49,723 bases of DNA from an uncultured Rivibacter sp. (GTDB taxonomy: Bacteria; Pseudomonadota; Gammaproteobacteria; Burkholderiales; Burkholderiaceae), in contig CAMLLU010000041.1 of NCBI GenBank assembly GCA_946480925.1, positions 1 through 49,723 of the forward strand. The letters run 5' to 3'. Below the pieces are notes generated by a model that was not told where the DNA came from, ran no database searches, and saw only the letters and a program-made list of their open reading frames with translations. The position numbers and the translations under genes are program-made. Position 1 is the stretch's first letter; each line of letters opens with the position of its first letter. Below, one piece after another: positions 27,183 to 35,426 of the stretch.

Positions 27183-29171
27183 CTACTTGTAGAGCAACTG
27201 CGGCAGCCACAGGCCGATCCCGGGGAAGAGATACAGCAGCACGATGGCCAGGACCTGGATGCCCATGAAAGGCAGCATGCCGCCGAAGATCTGGTTCAGC
27301 GTCACGTGCGGGGGGCTCACGCCCTTCAGGTAGAACGCGGCCATGGCCACCGGCGGGCTCAGAAAGGCGGTCTGCAGGTTCAGCGCGACGAGCAGGCCGA
27401 AGAACAACGGATCCACGCCGAAGTTGTCGAGCAGTGGAATGAAGATGGGCATGAAGATCACGATGATCTCGGTCCATTCCAGCGGCCAGCCGAGGATGAA
27501 GATGATGAACTGGCTGAGCACCAGGAACTCCGTCTTGGACAGGTTCATGCCCAGCACCCAGCGCTCCACCAGCTCCTGCCCGCCGAGCAAGGCGAATGCC
27601 GCCGAGAAGATGGCCGAGCCCACGAACAGCCAGCACACCATCGCTGAAGTCTTGGCGGTGAGAAACACCGACTCCTTGACCATGCCGAAGTTGAGTTGCC
27701 GGTAGGCCGCCGCAAGCACGAAGCCGCCGAAGGCGCCCACCGCGGCCGCCTCGGTGGGCGTGGCGAGACCGAAGACGATGGAACCCAGCACCGCGAGGAT
27801 GAGGATGACGAGCGGGAAGAAGCTCGCCAGCAGCATCTTGAAGATCTCGAGCCGCGTGAAGCTGAGCAGCAGGTAGAACGCCAGCATGGCGGCCGCACCG
27901 ATGCCGAAGCCGACCCAGTAGCCGCTCGGCGCGGCACGTGCCTCGCCGGTGGGTTGCGATGCAGCCCCGACCGCAGGAGCCGCAGCGCCAGACGCCGCGG
28001 CTTGCGAGGCGGCCCCCTCGGGCTCGGATGCGTCGGCCCCGGGCGGCTCGCTGAGCGACTGCGGCTCTGCCGGCGGCTCGGCCAGGCCGCCTTCGGCAGG
28101 AGGCTCGGAGAGGCCTCCTTCGCCTGGGGGCTCCTCCAGGCCGCCGCGTGCGCTGCCGTCTGCAGGCGCGGCGCCCTCGCCCATTTGCTGGAGCTCGGTC
28201 GCTTCGTCCGCCGGCGCTTCGCGCGTGGCGAGGTGGTAGCCCCACAACGACGCGAGCGCGAACACCATCAGCGGCAGCAGCGCGATGCCGAGCTGGCCCA
28301 GCAGGTAGCCGGTGGCAACGCCGTGGTTGCGTTGACCCTTGAGCGCCGCCAGCAGCGCCGGCACGGCACGCTGCTCGCCGGTGGCGCCGGCCTTCACCAG
28401 CGGCTCGGGCAGCGGCACGGCGCGCTCGGCCGCCGACAGCGGCGGCGCGAGAGCAGGCTTGAGCTTCGCGAGGATGACGACGTAGACGATGTACAGCCCC
28501 GCCAGCATGAGCCCCGGAAAGAATGCGCCGGCATACAGCTGCACCACCGATACGCCGGCGGTCGCGCCATAGACGATGAGCAGCACCGAAGGCGGAATGA
28601 GGATGCCCAGGCAGCCGCCCGCGGTGATGGCACCGGCCGACACGGGGATGCTGTAGCCCGCGCGCAGCATGGCCGGAAAGGCCAGCAACCCCATCAGCGT
28701 GACCACCGCGCCGACGATACCGGTGGCGGTGGCGAACACCGCGCAGGTCACCAGCGTGGCCACCGCCAGCGAGCCCGGCACGCGCGCGAGCGCGAGGTGC
28801 AGGCTCTTGAACAGCTTTTCGATCAAGTTGGCCCGCTCGACCAGGTAGCCCATGAAGACGAACAGCGGCACCGAGATCAGCACGTCGTTGGCCATCACCT
28901 TGTAGGCCGACTGGACCATGAGGTCGAGCGTGCGGTGCCAGTCGCGATCGTAGGCCAGCCAGGTGAACAGCATGCCCATGCCCATGAGCGTGAAGGCGGT
29001 GGGAAAGCCCAGCATGATGGCCACCACCACGAGCGACAGCATCAACAGGCCGATGTGCCCGTTGGTGATGACCGGCGCCGAGAGGAGCATGTAGACCGCG
29101 CCGGCCACGATGAGGGCCATCAGGCTGAAGCCGAACCACAGCTCCTTGCGCAACGTGAACGGCAGCTTCAT
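27183..29171 (-). CDS. TRAP transporter large permease (DctM)
   Basis: Ion-coupled permease subunit of a TRAP transporter, 662 residues; usual DctM proteins have about 430-600. Hydrophobic segments cover residues 10-310 and 418-660. Between them is a hydrophilic loop of about 100 residues (316-417), rich in Glu, Pro, Gly and Ala, with four degenerate copies of G-G-L-x-E-P-P-x-E at 343-378. Motifs such as GAVVTLMGLLAFPAML and the GIVxAVTPTExAAVGA-like LATPTEAAAVGAFGG mark the family. Its ATG overlaps the DctQ stop by four bases. It works with the DctQ and DctP subunits encoded upstream. Confidence 0.9.
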   Translation of the reverse strand: MKLPFTLRKELWFGFSLMALIVAGAVYMLLSAPVITNGHIGLLMLSLVVVAIMLGFPTAFTLMGMGMLFTWLAYDRDWHRTLDLMVQSAYKVMANDVLISVPLFVFMGYLVERANLIEKLFKSLHLALARVPGSLAVATLVTCAVFATATGIVGAVVTLMGLLAFPAMLRAGYSIPVSAGAITAGGCLGILIPPSVLLIVYGATAGVSVVQLYAGAFFPGLMLAGLYIVYVVILAKLKPALAPPLSAAERAVPLPEPLVKAGATGEQRAVPALLAALKGQRNHGVATGYLLGQLGIALLPLMVFALASLWGYHLATREAPADEATELQQMGEGAAPADGSARGGLEEPPGEGGLSEPPAEGGLAEPPAEPQSLSEPPGADASEPEGAASQAAASGAAAPAVGAASQPTGEARAAPSGYWVGFGIGAAAMLAFYLLLSFTRLEIFKMLLASFFPLVILILAVLGSIVFGLATPTEAAAVGAFGGFVLAAAYRQLNFGMVKESVFLTAKTSAMVCWLFVGSAIFSAAFALLGGQELVERWVLGMNLSKTEFLVLSQFIIFILGWPLEWTEIIVIFMPIFIPLLDNFGVDPLFFGLLVALNLQTAFLSPPVAMAAFYLKGVSPPHVTLNQIFGGMLPFMGIQVLAIVLLYLFPGIGLWLPQLLYK

Positions 29172-29791
29172 GCCCGGCCCTCCTTACGGGCGGTGGCAAT
29201 CTCGTCGAGCGCGGCGATGTCCTCGTCCTTCACGTGCACCATCTCCTTGAGCTTGTCGACGTCCACTTCCTCCACGTCTTCTTCACGCGAGGGCCAGGCA
29301 CCATCGCGCAGGCAGATCACGCAGCGCACGATCTCCACCAGCCCCTGCAGCAGCAACACTGCGCCGGCCAGCGGAATGACGAACTTGAACGGGTACAGCG
29401 GCAGCGGGTCGGCGTTGAAGGTCTGCTCGCGGATGGCCAGCGACTCCTGCGCGAAAGTCCAGCCGGCCCAGGTGAGCGCCACGATGCCGGGCAGGAAGAA
29501 CACCACGTACAGCGCGAGGTCGATGGCCGCCTGCGTGCGCGGGCGGAAGAACCCATACAGCACGTCGCCTCGCACGTGGCCGTTCTTGGCCAGCGTGTAG
29601 GCGCCGGCCGTCATGAACATCGCGCCGTAGAGCATGATCTGCGCGTCGAGCACCCAGCCGTGCGGGCGGTTGAGCGCATAGCGCGAGAACACCTCCCAGG
29701 TGACCAGCAGCGTGAGCCCGACCACGGCCCATGCGAAGGCCTTGCCCACCCACGTGGAGAGCCGGTCCACCGCCAGCAGCACTTTCTGCAT
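29168..29791 (-). CDS. TRAP transporter small permease (DctQ)
   Basis: Small membrane subunit, 207 residues, with four hydrophobic helices and the family motif TWEVFSRYALNRPHGW near residue 31-46. The C-terminal tail is longer and more acidic than usual (SREEDVEEVDVDKLKEMVHVKDED region, in part coiled-coil-like), and faces the cytoplasm. GAGGAG precedes the ATG at 29791. It overlaps dctM by four bases and lies downstream of a hairpin that separates it from dctP. Confidence 0.9.
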   Translation of the reverse strand: MQKVLLAVDRLSTWVGKAFAWAVVGLTLLVTWEVFSRYALNRPHGWVLDAQIMLYGAMFMTAGAYTLAKNGHVRGDVLYGFFRPRTQAAIDLALYVVFFLPGIVALTWAGWTFAQESLAIREQTFNADPLPLYPFKFVIPLAGAVLLLQGLVEIVRCVICLRDGAWPSREEDVEEVDVDKLKEMVHVKDEDIAALDEIATARKEGRA

Positions 29792-29802
29792 GCGCGCTCC
29801 TC

Positions 29803-29835
29803 GAAAAACGACAAGGGCGCCGCGATGGGCGCCCT
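29803..29835 (-). terminator. Attenuating terminator between dctP and dctQ
   Basis: AGGGCGCC, six bases, then GGCGCCCT (29835-29814 on the minus strand) is a perfect eight-base stem. It is followed by TGTCGTTTTT (29813-29804), a U-rich tail. Placed 16 bases after the dctP stop and before dctQ, it would end part of the transcripts and keep the binding protein in excess over the permease. Confidence 0.65.
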
Positions 29836-29850
29836 GCGAGACGGAGGGGA

Positions 29851-30981
29851 TCAGCCGGCCTTCTTGGCCCCGCGGCCGAAGTAGCGGCCGTAGGCCATGT
29901 TGAAGTCGACCATGTAGTCGTTCTGCCACTGCTTGGCGCGCTGCGCGAAGGCCTTCTGCGAGTCGAGCACCTTCTTGAACAGCGGGTTCTCGCCGCTCTT
30001 CTTGGCCATGATGCCGTCCCACGCGTCGAGCTGCGCCTTCAAAATGGCATCGGGCGTCTTGTAGAACTTCACGCCGGCCTTCTTGAGCTCGTCGTAGTCC
30101 TTGGAGTTGCGGTCGATGGCCTTCCAGCTCATGTCGGCGCTGGCGGCCTGCACGCCGTAGTCGATGATGGCCTTCAACTCCGCGGGCAGGCCGCTGTACT
30201 TCGCCTTGTTGAACAGGATCTCGAACTGCTCGCCGCTCTGGTGGAAGCTCTGCAGCATGCAGTTCTTGGCCACGTCGGGAAAGCCCAGCACGCGGTCGCT
30301 GGAGGCGTTGTTGAACTCGGCCCCGTCGATGAGGCCCCTGTCGAGCGCCGGCACGATCTCGCCGCCGGGCAGCGGGTTCACCGCGGCACCCATGGCGGAG
30401 TACATGTCGACCGCGAGGCCCACGGTGCGGAACTTCATGCCCTTCACGTCGGCTGCCTTGGCGATGGGCTTCTTGAACCAGCCGAAGGGCTGGGTGGGCA
30501 TCGGCCCGTAGAGGTACGACACGACGTCCATGTTGATGGCCTTGTAGATCTCTTCGAGCAACGCCTTGCCGCCGCCGTAGTAGTGCCAGGCCAGCACCAT
30601 GTTCGGGTCCATGCCGAAGGCCGGGCCGGAGCCCCACAGCGCGAGCGCCGAGTTCTTGCCGTAGTGGTAGGCCACCACGCCATGGCCGCCGTCGAGCGTG
30701 CCCTTGTTCACCGCCTCCAGCAGCTGAAAGGCCGGCACCACCGCGCCGGAAGGCAGCACTTCGATCTTGAGGCGACCGCCCGCCATGTCGTTCACCTTCT
30801 TGGCGAAGTCGTTGGCGTACTCATGGAAGATGTCCTTGGCCGGCCAGGTGCTCTGGAAGCGCAGCGAAATGGTCTGCGCGTTCGAGACCATGGGTGCGGC
30901 CATGGCGCCGGCGCCCACGGCAGTGGCGGATGCGCGCTTGAGAAAGCGGCGGCGCGGAGATTGCGAGGTCGATTGGCTCAT
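29851..30981 (-). CDS. TRAP transporter substrate-binding protein (DctP), Tat-exported
   Basis: Periplasmic solute receptor of the DctP family, 376 residues. The signal contains the twin-arginine motif SPRRRFLKRA and ends near SNAQT, so it is exported folded. The mature part (ISLRFQSTWPAKDIFHEYAN onward, with AFGMDPNMVLAWHYYGGG) resembles the TakP-like branch that binds 2-oxo and hydroxy acids; this is a tentative subfamily call. The ATG at 30981 has TAGGAGA upstream. It is the first gene of the TRAP operon. Together the three subunits import an organic acid with sodium. Confidence 0.88.
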   Translation of the reverse strand: MSQSTSQSPRRRFLKRASATAVGAGAMAAPMVSNAQTISLRFQSTWPAKDIFHEYANDFAKKVNDMAGGRLKIEVLPSGAVVPAFQLLEAVNKGTLDGGHGVVAYHYGKNSALALWGSGPAFGMDPNMVLAWHYYGGGKALLEEIYKAINMDVVSYLYGPMPTQPFGWFKKPIAKAADVKGMKFRTVGLAVDMYSAMGAAVNPLPGGEIVPALDRGLIDGAEFNNASSDRVLGFPDVAKNCMLQSFHQSGEQFEILFNKAKYSGLPAELKAIIDYGVQAASADMSWKAIDRNSKDYDELKKAGVKFYKTPDAILKAQLDAWDGIMAKKSGENPLFKKVLDSQKAFAQRAKQWQNDYMVDFNMAYGRYFGRGAKKAG

Positions 30982-31018
30982 TGCGTCTCCTAGGGTGTGG
31001 CTTCGCTTGGCTGACCTG

Positions 31019-31049
31019 GCGGCCCGGCACCGATGTCGCACCGGGCCGC
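31019..31049. other. Hairpin upstream of dctP
   Basis: GCGGCCCGG (31019-31027) and CCGGGCCGC (31041-31049) form a perfect nine-base stem with a 13-base loop. It lies 38-68 bases before the dctP start. It could be a 5' leader structure of dctP or the end of the upstream DUF4325 transcript; no T run follows. A second small hairpin, GCTGCTG/CAGCAGC, is at 31170-31188. The rest of the 218-base gap shows nothing that I recognise. Confidence 0.4.
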
Positions 31050-31199
31050 GGGTGCGTCACCCATCGTAGACATCGCGAACCAATGTTCATCTGGCGGAAA
31101 CCCGCGCTCGTCAATGCGCGCAGCGCAAAGCTGCAGCCCGCTTTGGGCAAAGACGGTAGTAGCGACGGTGCTGCTGCGGCGCAGCAGCGAGGAAGTTGC

Positions 31200-31754
31200 T
31201 CAGCCCGTGAAGCCAACGCGCGCCAACATCTGCTGCGCGCTTTCGTTGGCATGAACGACGTCGACCTTGACGTCCGGGTGGGATTGGCGCCACACGCGGA
31301 ACACCTCGTCGGCAAATCCCTGCTGCATCTGGGAGACACCCGCGAAGTCGAAGGTGACAGCCGTGAATCGCTCCAGGCCCATGACGAGCCGCTTGCCCTG
31401 CGAGCGCGATACCAGTGAACCATCGGCTTGCTCGAGGAGCGCGACGCTCACCAGAGTGCGCGTGAATCGCAACTCAGGCTGAGGACAGAACTGATCGAAC
31501 AAGTCCTTGAGCGCACGCGGGCTCCGGCTGACTCGAAAGCGCAGGCGAGTGCCGACGATCCTCTCATTGGGGCTTTCAAACACCCACGGTGCATCAACGG
31601 ACGAGACCGATACACCCAGTCCATCAGATTGAAGGCTGAACCACTCGCAAGCACGAGAGGAAAAGAAGATCCCTTCGCCCGTGTGCCGGGCCCAGACACG
31701 GAACTCGTCAAAGGGCAGCTGTACCGTGAATTGATGCTGCAATGCTGTGTCCAT
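31200..31754 (-). CDS. DUF4325 (STAS-like) protein
   Basis: Protein of 184 residues. The C-terminal half, with FTAVTFDFAGVSQMQQGFADEVFRVW (about 128-153) and VDVVHANESAQQMLARVG, matches the STAS-like DUF4325 domain. The N-terminal 110 residues are unfamiliar, without a helix-turn-helix. DUF4325 proteins are often found with ATPase or HTH partners in accessory systems, but no such partner is next to this one. Base composition is less GC-rich than the flanking transporter and dehydrogenase genes. The ATG at 31754 lies about 20 bases after the acyl-CoA dehydrogenase stop. Function unknown. Confidence 0.7.
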   Translation of the reverse strand: MDTALQHQFTVQLPFDEFRVWARHTGEGIFFSSRACEWFSLQSDGLGVSVSSVDAPWVFESPNERIVGTRLRFRVSRSPRALKDLFDQFCPQPELRFTRTLVSVALLEQADGSLVSRSQGKRLVMGLERFTAVTFDFAGVSQMQQGFADEVFRVWRQSHPDVKVDVVHANESAQQMLARVGFTG

Positions 31755-31777
31755 ACGGCGAGTGTATGGCGCGTGCT

Positions 31778-32908
31778 CTAGCCCAGCGCGCGCCCGATCA
31801 GGATGCGCTGCACGTCGGAGGTGCCTTCGTAGATCTGGCACACCCGCACGTCGCGGTAGATGCGCTCGACCGGGAAGTCGCTCACGTAGCCATAGCCACC
31901 GTGGATCTGGATCGCATCGGAGCACACGCGCTCGGCCATCTCGGTGGCGTAGAGCTTGGCCATCGCCGCTTCCTTCAAGCAAGGTTGGCCAGCGTCCTTG
32001 AGGCTTGCGGCATGGTGGATCAGCTGGCGCGCCGCCTCGATGCGCGTGGCCATGTCGGCCAGGCGGAACTGCACTGCCTGGTGCTCGAAGATGGGTTGGC
32101 CGAAGGCCACGCGCTCGCGGCTGTAGCGCAGCGCCGCCTCGAAGGCCGCACGCGCCATGCCCACGGCCTGCGAGGCAATGCCGATGCGCCCGCCTTCGAG
32201 GCCCGAGAGCGCGATCTTCAGGCCCTGCCCTTCGTCACCGATGAGGTTCTCGGCGGGCACGCGGCAGTTCTCGAACAGGATCTGCGCCGTGTCGCTGGCG
32301 TGCTGGCCCATCTTGTCTTCGAGCCGCGCCACCGTGTAGCCGGGCGTGGTCGTGGGCACGATGAAGGCGCTGATGCCCTTCTTGCCGGCCACCTTGTCGG
32401 TGACGGCCATCACGATGGCCACGTCGCCGTTCTTGCCGCTGGTGATGAACTGCTTGACGCCATTGAGCACGTAGCAATCGCCTTCGCGCACGGCGCTGGT
32501 CTTGAGGCCCGAAGCTTCGGAGCCCACGTGCGGCTCGGTGAGGCAGAAGGCCCCCAGCATCTCGCCGCGCGCCAGGGGCTTGAGCCAGCGCTCCTTCTGC
32601 GCATCGCTCGCCCAGGCCATGAGGATGGAGCACACCGGACAGTTGTTGACGCTCACGACGGTGGACGTGGCGCCATCGCCGGCGGCGATCTCTTCGAGGA
32701 TGAGCGAGAGGCTCAGGTAGTCCAGCCCCGCGCCGTCCCATTCAGCGGGTACAGCCACGCCGTAACAGCCGAGCCCGGCCAAGCCCTTGAGTTCGGCGGC
32801 GGGGAAGTGGCCGGTCTTGTCCCACTCAGCGGCCTTGGGGGCGATGTTGTCTTGCACGTAGGCGCGCACGGCGTCTTGCACGGCGCGGTGGTCTTCGGTC
32901 AGCAGCAT
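31778..32908 (-). CDS. Acyl-CoA dehydrogenase (short/branched-chain type)
   Basis: FAD enzyme of 376 residues oxidising an acyl-CoA to the enoyl-CoA with electron transfer flavoprotein. Family landmarks are [20 protein letters not shown] (about 120-139), [18 protein letters not shown] and [20 protein letters not shown]. The catalytic glutamate is in YEGTSDVQR near residue 362, the normal C-terminal position for butyryl and 2-methyl-branched-chain dehydrogenases, and different from the isovaleryl enzyme at 39257-40435. GAGGAG precedes the ATG at 32908. It could act on butyryl-, isobutyryl- or 2-methylbutyryl-CoA. Confidence 0.92.
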   Translation of the reverse strand: MLLTEDHRAVQDAVRAYVQDNIAPKAAEWDKTGHFPAAELKGLAGLGCYGVAVPAEWDGAGLDYLSLSLILEEIAAGDGATSTVVSVNNCPVCSILMAWASDAQKERWLKPLARGEMLGAFCLTEPHVGSEASGLKTSAVREGDCYVLNGVKQFITSGKNGDVAIVMAVTDKVAGKKGISAFIVPTTTPGYTVARLEDKMGQHASDTAQILFENCRVPAENLIGDEGQGLKIALSGLEGGRIGIASQAVGMARAAFEAALRYSRERVAFGQPIFEHQAVQFRLADMATRIEAARQLIHHAASLKDAGQPCLKEAAMAKLYATEMAERVCSDAIQIHGGYGYVSDFPVERIYRDVRVCQIYEGTSDVQRILIGRALG

Positions 32909-32947
32909 GGTCGGACTCCTCTTTTCCTGGCGCAGGCCGAGGGTTGA

Positions 32948-34309
32948 TCAGTTCGGCAATTCGATCTGGATGCGGTCGCGTGCCGGCGTGTCGTCGCGCA
33001 GTTCTTCCTGCCAGGTGACGACGCGTAGCGTGTTGCCCTCCAGCGTGGAACGTGCGTGCAGCGAGGTCCCCGATGTGCGGTTGGTCAACCACGCGGCGCG
33101 CTGGGCCGCCGGCACCTCGGCCGCCAGCATGTCCAACGCGAGCGAGAGGGCAGCTCGATGCAGTTCCACGTCGGCCGCGCGGGCGAAGTACTGCAAATAC
33201 ATCGCCCGCCCGATGTCGAACGACATCCGCATGATGGTGTTCCGCCAGCTCAGGGCATCAAGCAGGCCTTCGCTCTTGCTGGCCTCGTTGGCCTTGACCA
33301 GTTCCGCCGTCAGCACTTGCCCGCTACCGTCGACCGCAAGCCTTGAGCTCAGCCAAGCCTGGTCGATGTCCGCATGCGACTGGTTCCGCAGCATGCCGAG
33401 CCGCCAACGGCATGTCCATCCGAACAGCCAGCCGCCTTCGTCTTCCGTGGAGCCCGTGGGGCATTTGTCGAGCATCTCGTCCACGCTTGCATGGTGGAAG
33501 GCGGCCTCGTATGGAATCCACCGTCCTGCGTCGAGTTCGCCGGGGGCCAGAGGCCTGAGCACTCCAAGCAGCCGTGCGGCCAGCTTCGCGTCCGTCGCCC
33601 CGAGTGCAAAGGCCGTCTGCCAGGTGTTGCGCGACAGACGCCATGCGATTGCCTGGCCGATCAACGACCTGCTGCCGACCAGCAGTTGCCGGCTCATCCT
33701 GTCAGCATTGGCCACCAGGCGCACTGCCGCATCGACGTCGCCCTCGTGCCAAGCCACCACGGAGCGGGCATTGAACCAACCGATGCATGCCGACGCCCCC
33801 AGTGCGTGAGGCGCCATTGGCGCAGCGACCGACGGCGGTGTTGCCAGCAACTCCTCGAACTCGAACTGCGTGGCGGCAATCTCGCAGCGCCGCCCCAGTT
33901 CGGCATGCCTTTCCAGCTGGGTCGCCAGCGCGGCCGCATGCCGACGCCAATGCGAAGCGCAATGGAGCTCACCGGGGCACGCATAGGGTGGCCCGCTCAT
34001 GGCTGGGGCGGGTCGGCTTTCAGCCGCCGCTGCAGGCGAGTGCTGCAAGCGGGACCATGCCTCGATGCCTGCGCGCCGCATTTCTGCCGCGTCACGCGCC
34101 GTGGTCAGCCCCAGGAGATCGAAAAACCCGTTGCGCTCGTCAGGCAGGCTCTTGGACGCGACGGCCAGCTCGGGCGGGCGCGGACGAGGCTCGATGTCGA
34201 TCAAGTTGGTCGCCAGCCAGGCCAACGCAACAACCGCGCAAGCCACCGCCAGCATGGCTGTCGCCCTCAAGCCCATCTTCAGCGCCTTGCGATGACTTTC
34301 ATTCAGCAT
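32948..34309 (-). CDS. Membrane-anchored protein of unknown function
   Basis: Protein of 453 residues not matching a family that I know. One hydrophobic helix (about residues 13-35, MGLRATAMLAVACAVVALAW) near the N-terminus anchors it, with the remainder probably periplasmic. The body is helical with scattered cysteines (CPGELHC near 115; CPTGS and WTCRW near 280-300) that may form disulfides. The frame overlaps the NTF2-like gene upstream by 11 bases. Composition is slightly less GC-rich than neighbours. Function unknown. Confidence 0.7.
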   Translation of the reverse strand: MLNESHRKALKMGLRATAMLAVACAVVALAWLATNLIDIEPRPRPPELAVASKSLPDERNGFFDLLGLTTARDAAEMRRAGIEAWSRLQHSPAAAAESRPAPAMSGPPYACPGELHCASHWRRHAAALATQLERHAELGRRCEIAATQFEFEELLATPPSVAAPMAPHALGASACIGWFNARSVVAWHEGDVDAAVRLVANADRMSRQLLVGSRSLIGQAIAWRLSRNTWQTAFALGATDAKLAARLLGVLRPLAPGELDAGRWIPYEAAFHHASVDEMLDKCPTGSTEDEGGWLFGWTCRWRLGMLRNQSHADIDQAWLSSRLAVDGSGQVLTAELVKANEASKSEGLLDALSWRNTIMRMSFDIGRAMYLQYFARAADVELHRAALSLALDMLAAEVPAAQRAAWLTNRTSGTSLHARSTLEGNTLRVVTWQEELRDDTPARDRIQIELPN

Positions 34310-34727
34310 GCCGCTTCAGTTCGCTGATGTTTTCCTGGTAGGCAGTGCACAGAACGACGCGCGGCCCGTGCAGTGTGCGGGCCAGGTTGTAGCCCGTGCA
34401 AAAGCGCTGCAATACGGAGCCGTCGGGGCGAGTGAGCGTCCAGCGCAGATTGGCAAACGCACTGTCGGCGCCTAGCGGCGTGTGCGCCACGACCTCGAAG
34501 TCGGCCCGGTGGTAGTCGCTGCCGCGGTACAGCTCGCACAGCGCGCGGTGGTTGGCTCGCATCGGGCTGTCGTCCGTCCATTGCGTGAGCGTGGCGTACG
34601 CCTCGCCGTCGCGCGTGTGCACCATGCCGCTCGGGGTGTGCCAAAGCTCGGCTACCGCATCGCCGTCCAGCCGATTGAACGCATTGCGATAGGCCTCGAA
34701 GAAGGCCTTCGTTTCCTCGATGGTCAT
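34299..34727 (-). CDS. NTF2/SnoaL-like protein
   Basis: Protein of 142 residues with the cone-shaped NTF2 fold pattern: an opening helix MTIEETKAFFEAYRNAFNRL, a HTPSGMVHTRDGE strand pair, and later strands FANLRWTLTRPDGSVLQRF. The family includes enzymes (isomerases, cyclases) and binding domains, so function is open. The ATG at 34727 follows the SDR stop by seven bases with GGTAGGG as ribosome binding site, so it belongs to the thiolase-SDR group. It overlaps the unknown membrane protein gene. Confidence 0.75.
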   Translation of the reverse strand: MTIEETKAFFEAYRNAFNRLDGDAVAELWHTPSGMVHTRDGEAYATLTQWTDDSPMRANHRALCELYRGSDYHRADFEVVAHTPLGADSAFANLRWTLTRPDGSVLQRFCTGYNLARTLHGPRVVLCTAYQENISELKRHAE

Positions 34728-34734
34728 CGGTGCC

Positions 34735-35400
34735 CTACCAGTCCAGCGGTTGGCCGTCGTGATTGAAGAAACGTCCGGTGTCGGCGCGGGAGAGTCTTGC
34801 CAGCGCGGCCCGCATGTCGCCCACGCTCTGCTCCACCGGCAGGTCGGCGCCCCCACCGCCCATGTCGGTGCGCACCCAACCGGGGTGGAAGGCCACGCAG
34901 ATGGCGCGATCGGCCAGCACCAGCGATACGTCCTTGAGAACCGAGTTCACCGCTGCCTTGGACGCGCGGTACAGCCAGCTTGACGGGCTGGTGCGCAAAC
35001 CCATCGAGCCCATGCGTGACGACAGCACTGCGAGCTTCGCGCCGGGTGCCAGGGCGTCGGCCAGCTGCGGGATCACCTGCATGGGGCCGAGCACGTTGGT
35101 GCGCATCACGGCGTCGAAGTCCGCCATGCTGGGCGTCTGCAGGCCCGTGGTGCGCGGCCCGATGACACCTGCGTTGACGATGGCGACATCGAACGCTTCG
35201 CCGTCGATGCGCCAGGCCAGGCCAGACACGCTTGTGGTATCTGCTACATCAAGGGCGAAGCTCTTGCAGCCGATGGCCTGCAGCTTCTCGATGCCTTCTT
35301 CGCTGCGCGCGGTGGCGACCACACGATCGCCGGCCTCGCGGTACTGGCGCGCGAACTCGAAGCCGATGCCGCGCGAGGCGCCGATGATGAGGATGTTCAA
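34735..35400 (-). CDS. Short-chain dehydrogenase/reductase
   Basis: NAD(P)-dependent SDR of 221 residues. The Rossmann motif GASRGIG is at 7-13, the NAG motif in VNAGVIG near 75, and the catalytic Ser/Tyr/Lys set appears as VLSSRM and YRASK (Tyr and Lys four apart, about 143-147). It is of the short C-factor-like type. It lies just after the thiolase gene and before the NTF2-like gene. It could reduce a ketone from the acyl-CoA pool; substrate unknown. Confidence 0.88.
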   Translation of the reverse strand: MNILIIGASRGIGFEFARQYREAGDRVVATARSEEGIEKLQAIGCKSFALDVADTTSVSGLAWRIDGEAFDVAIVNAGVIGPRTTGLQTPSMADFDAVMRTNVLGPMQVIPQLADALAPGAKLAVLSSRMGSMGLRTSPSSWLYRASKAAVNSVLKDVSLVLADRAICVAFHPGWVRTDMGGGGADLPVEQSVGDMRAALARLSRADTGRFFNHDGQPLDW

Positions 35401-35426
35401 GCAGCGCCTCCGCGTCTTGCTTCAGC

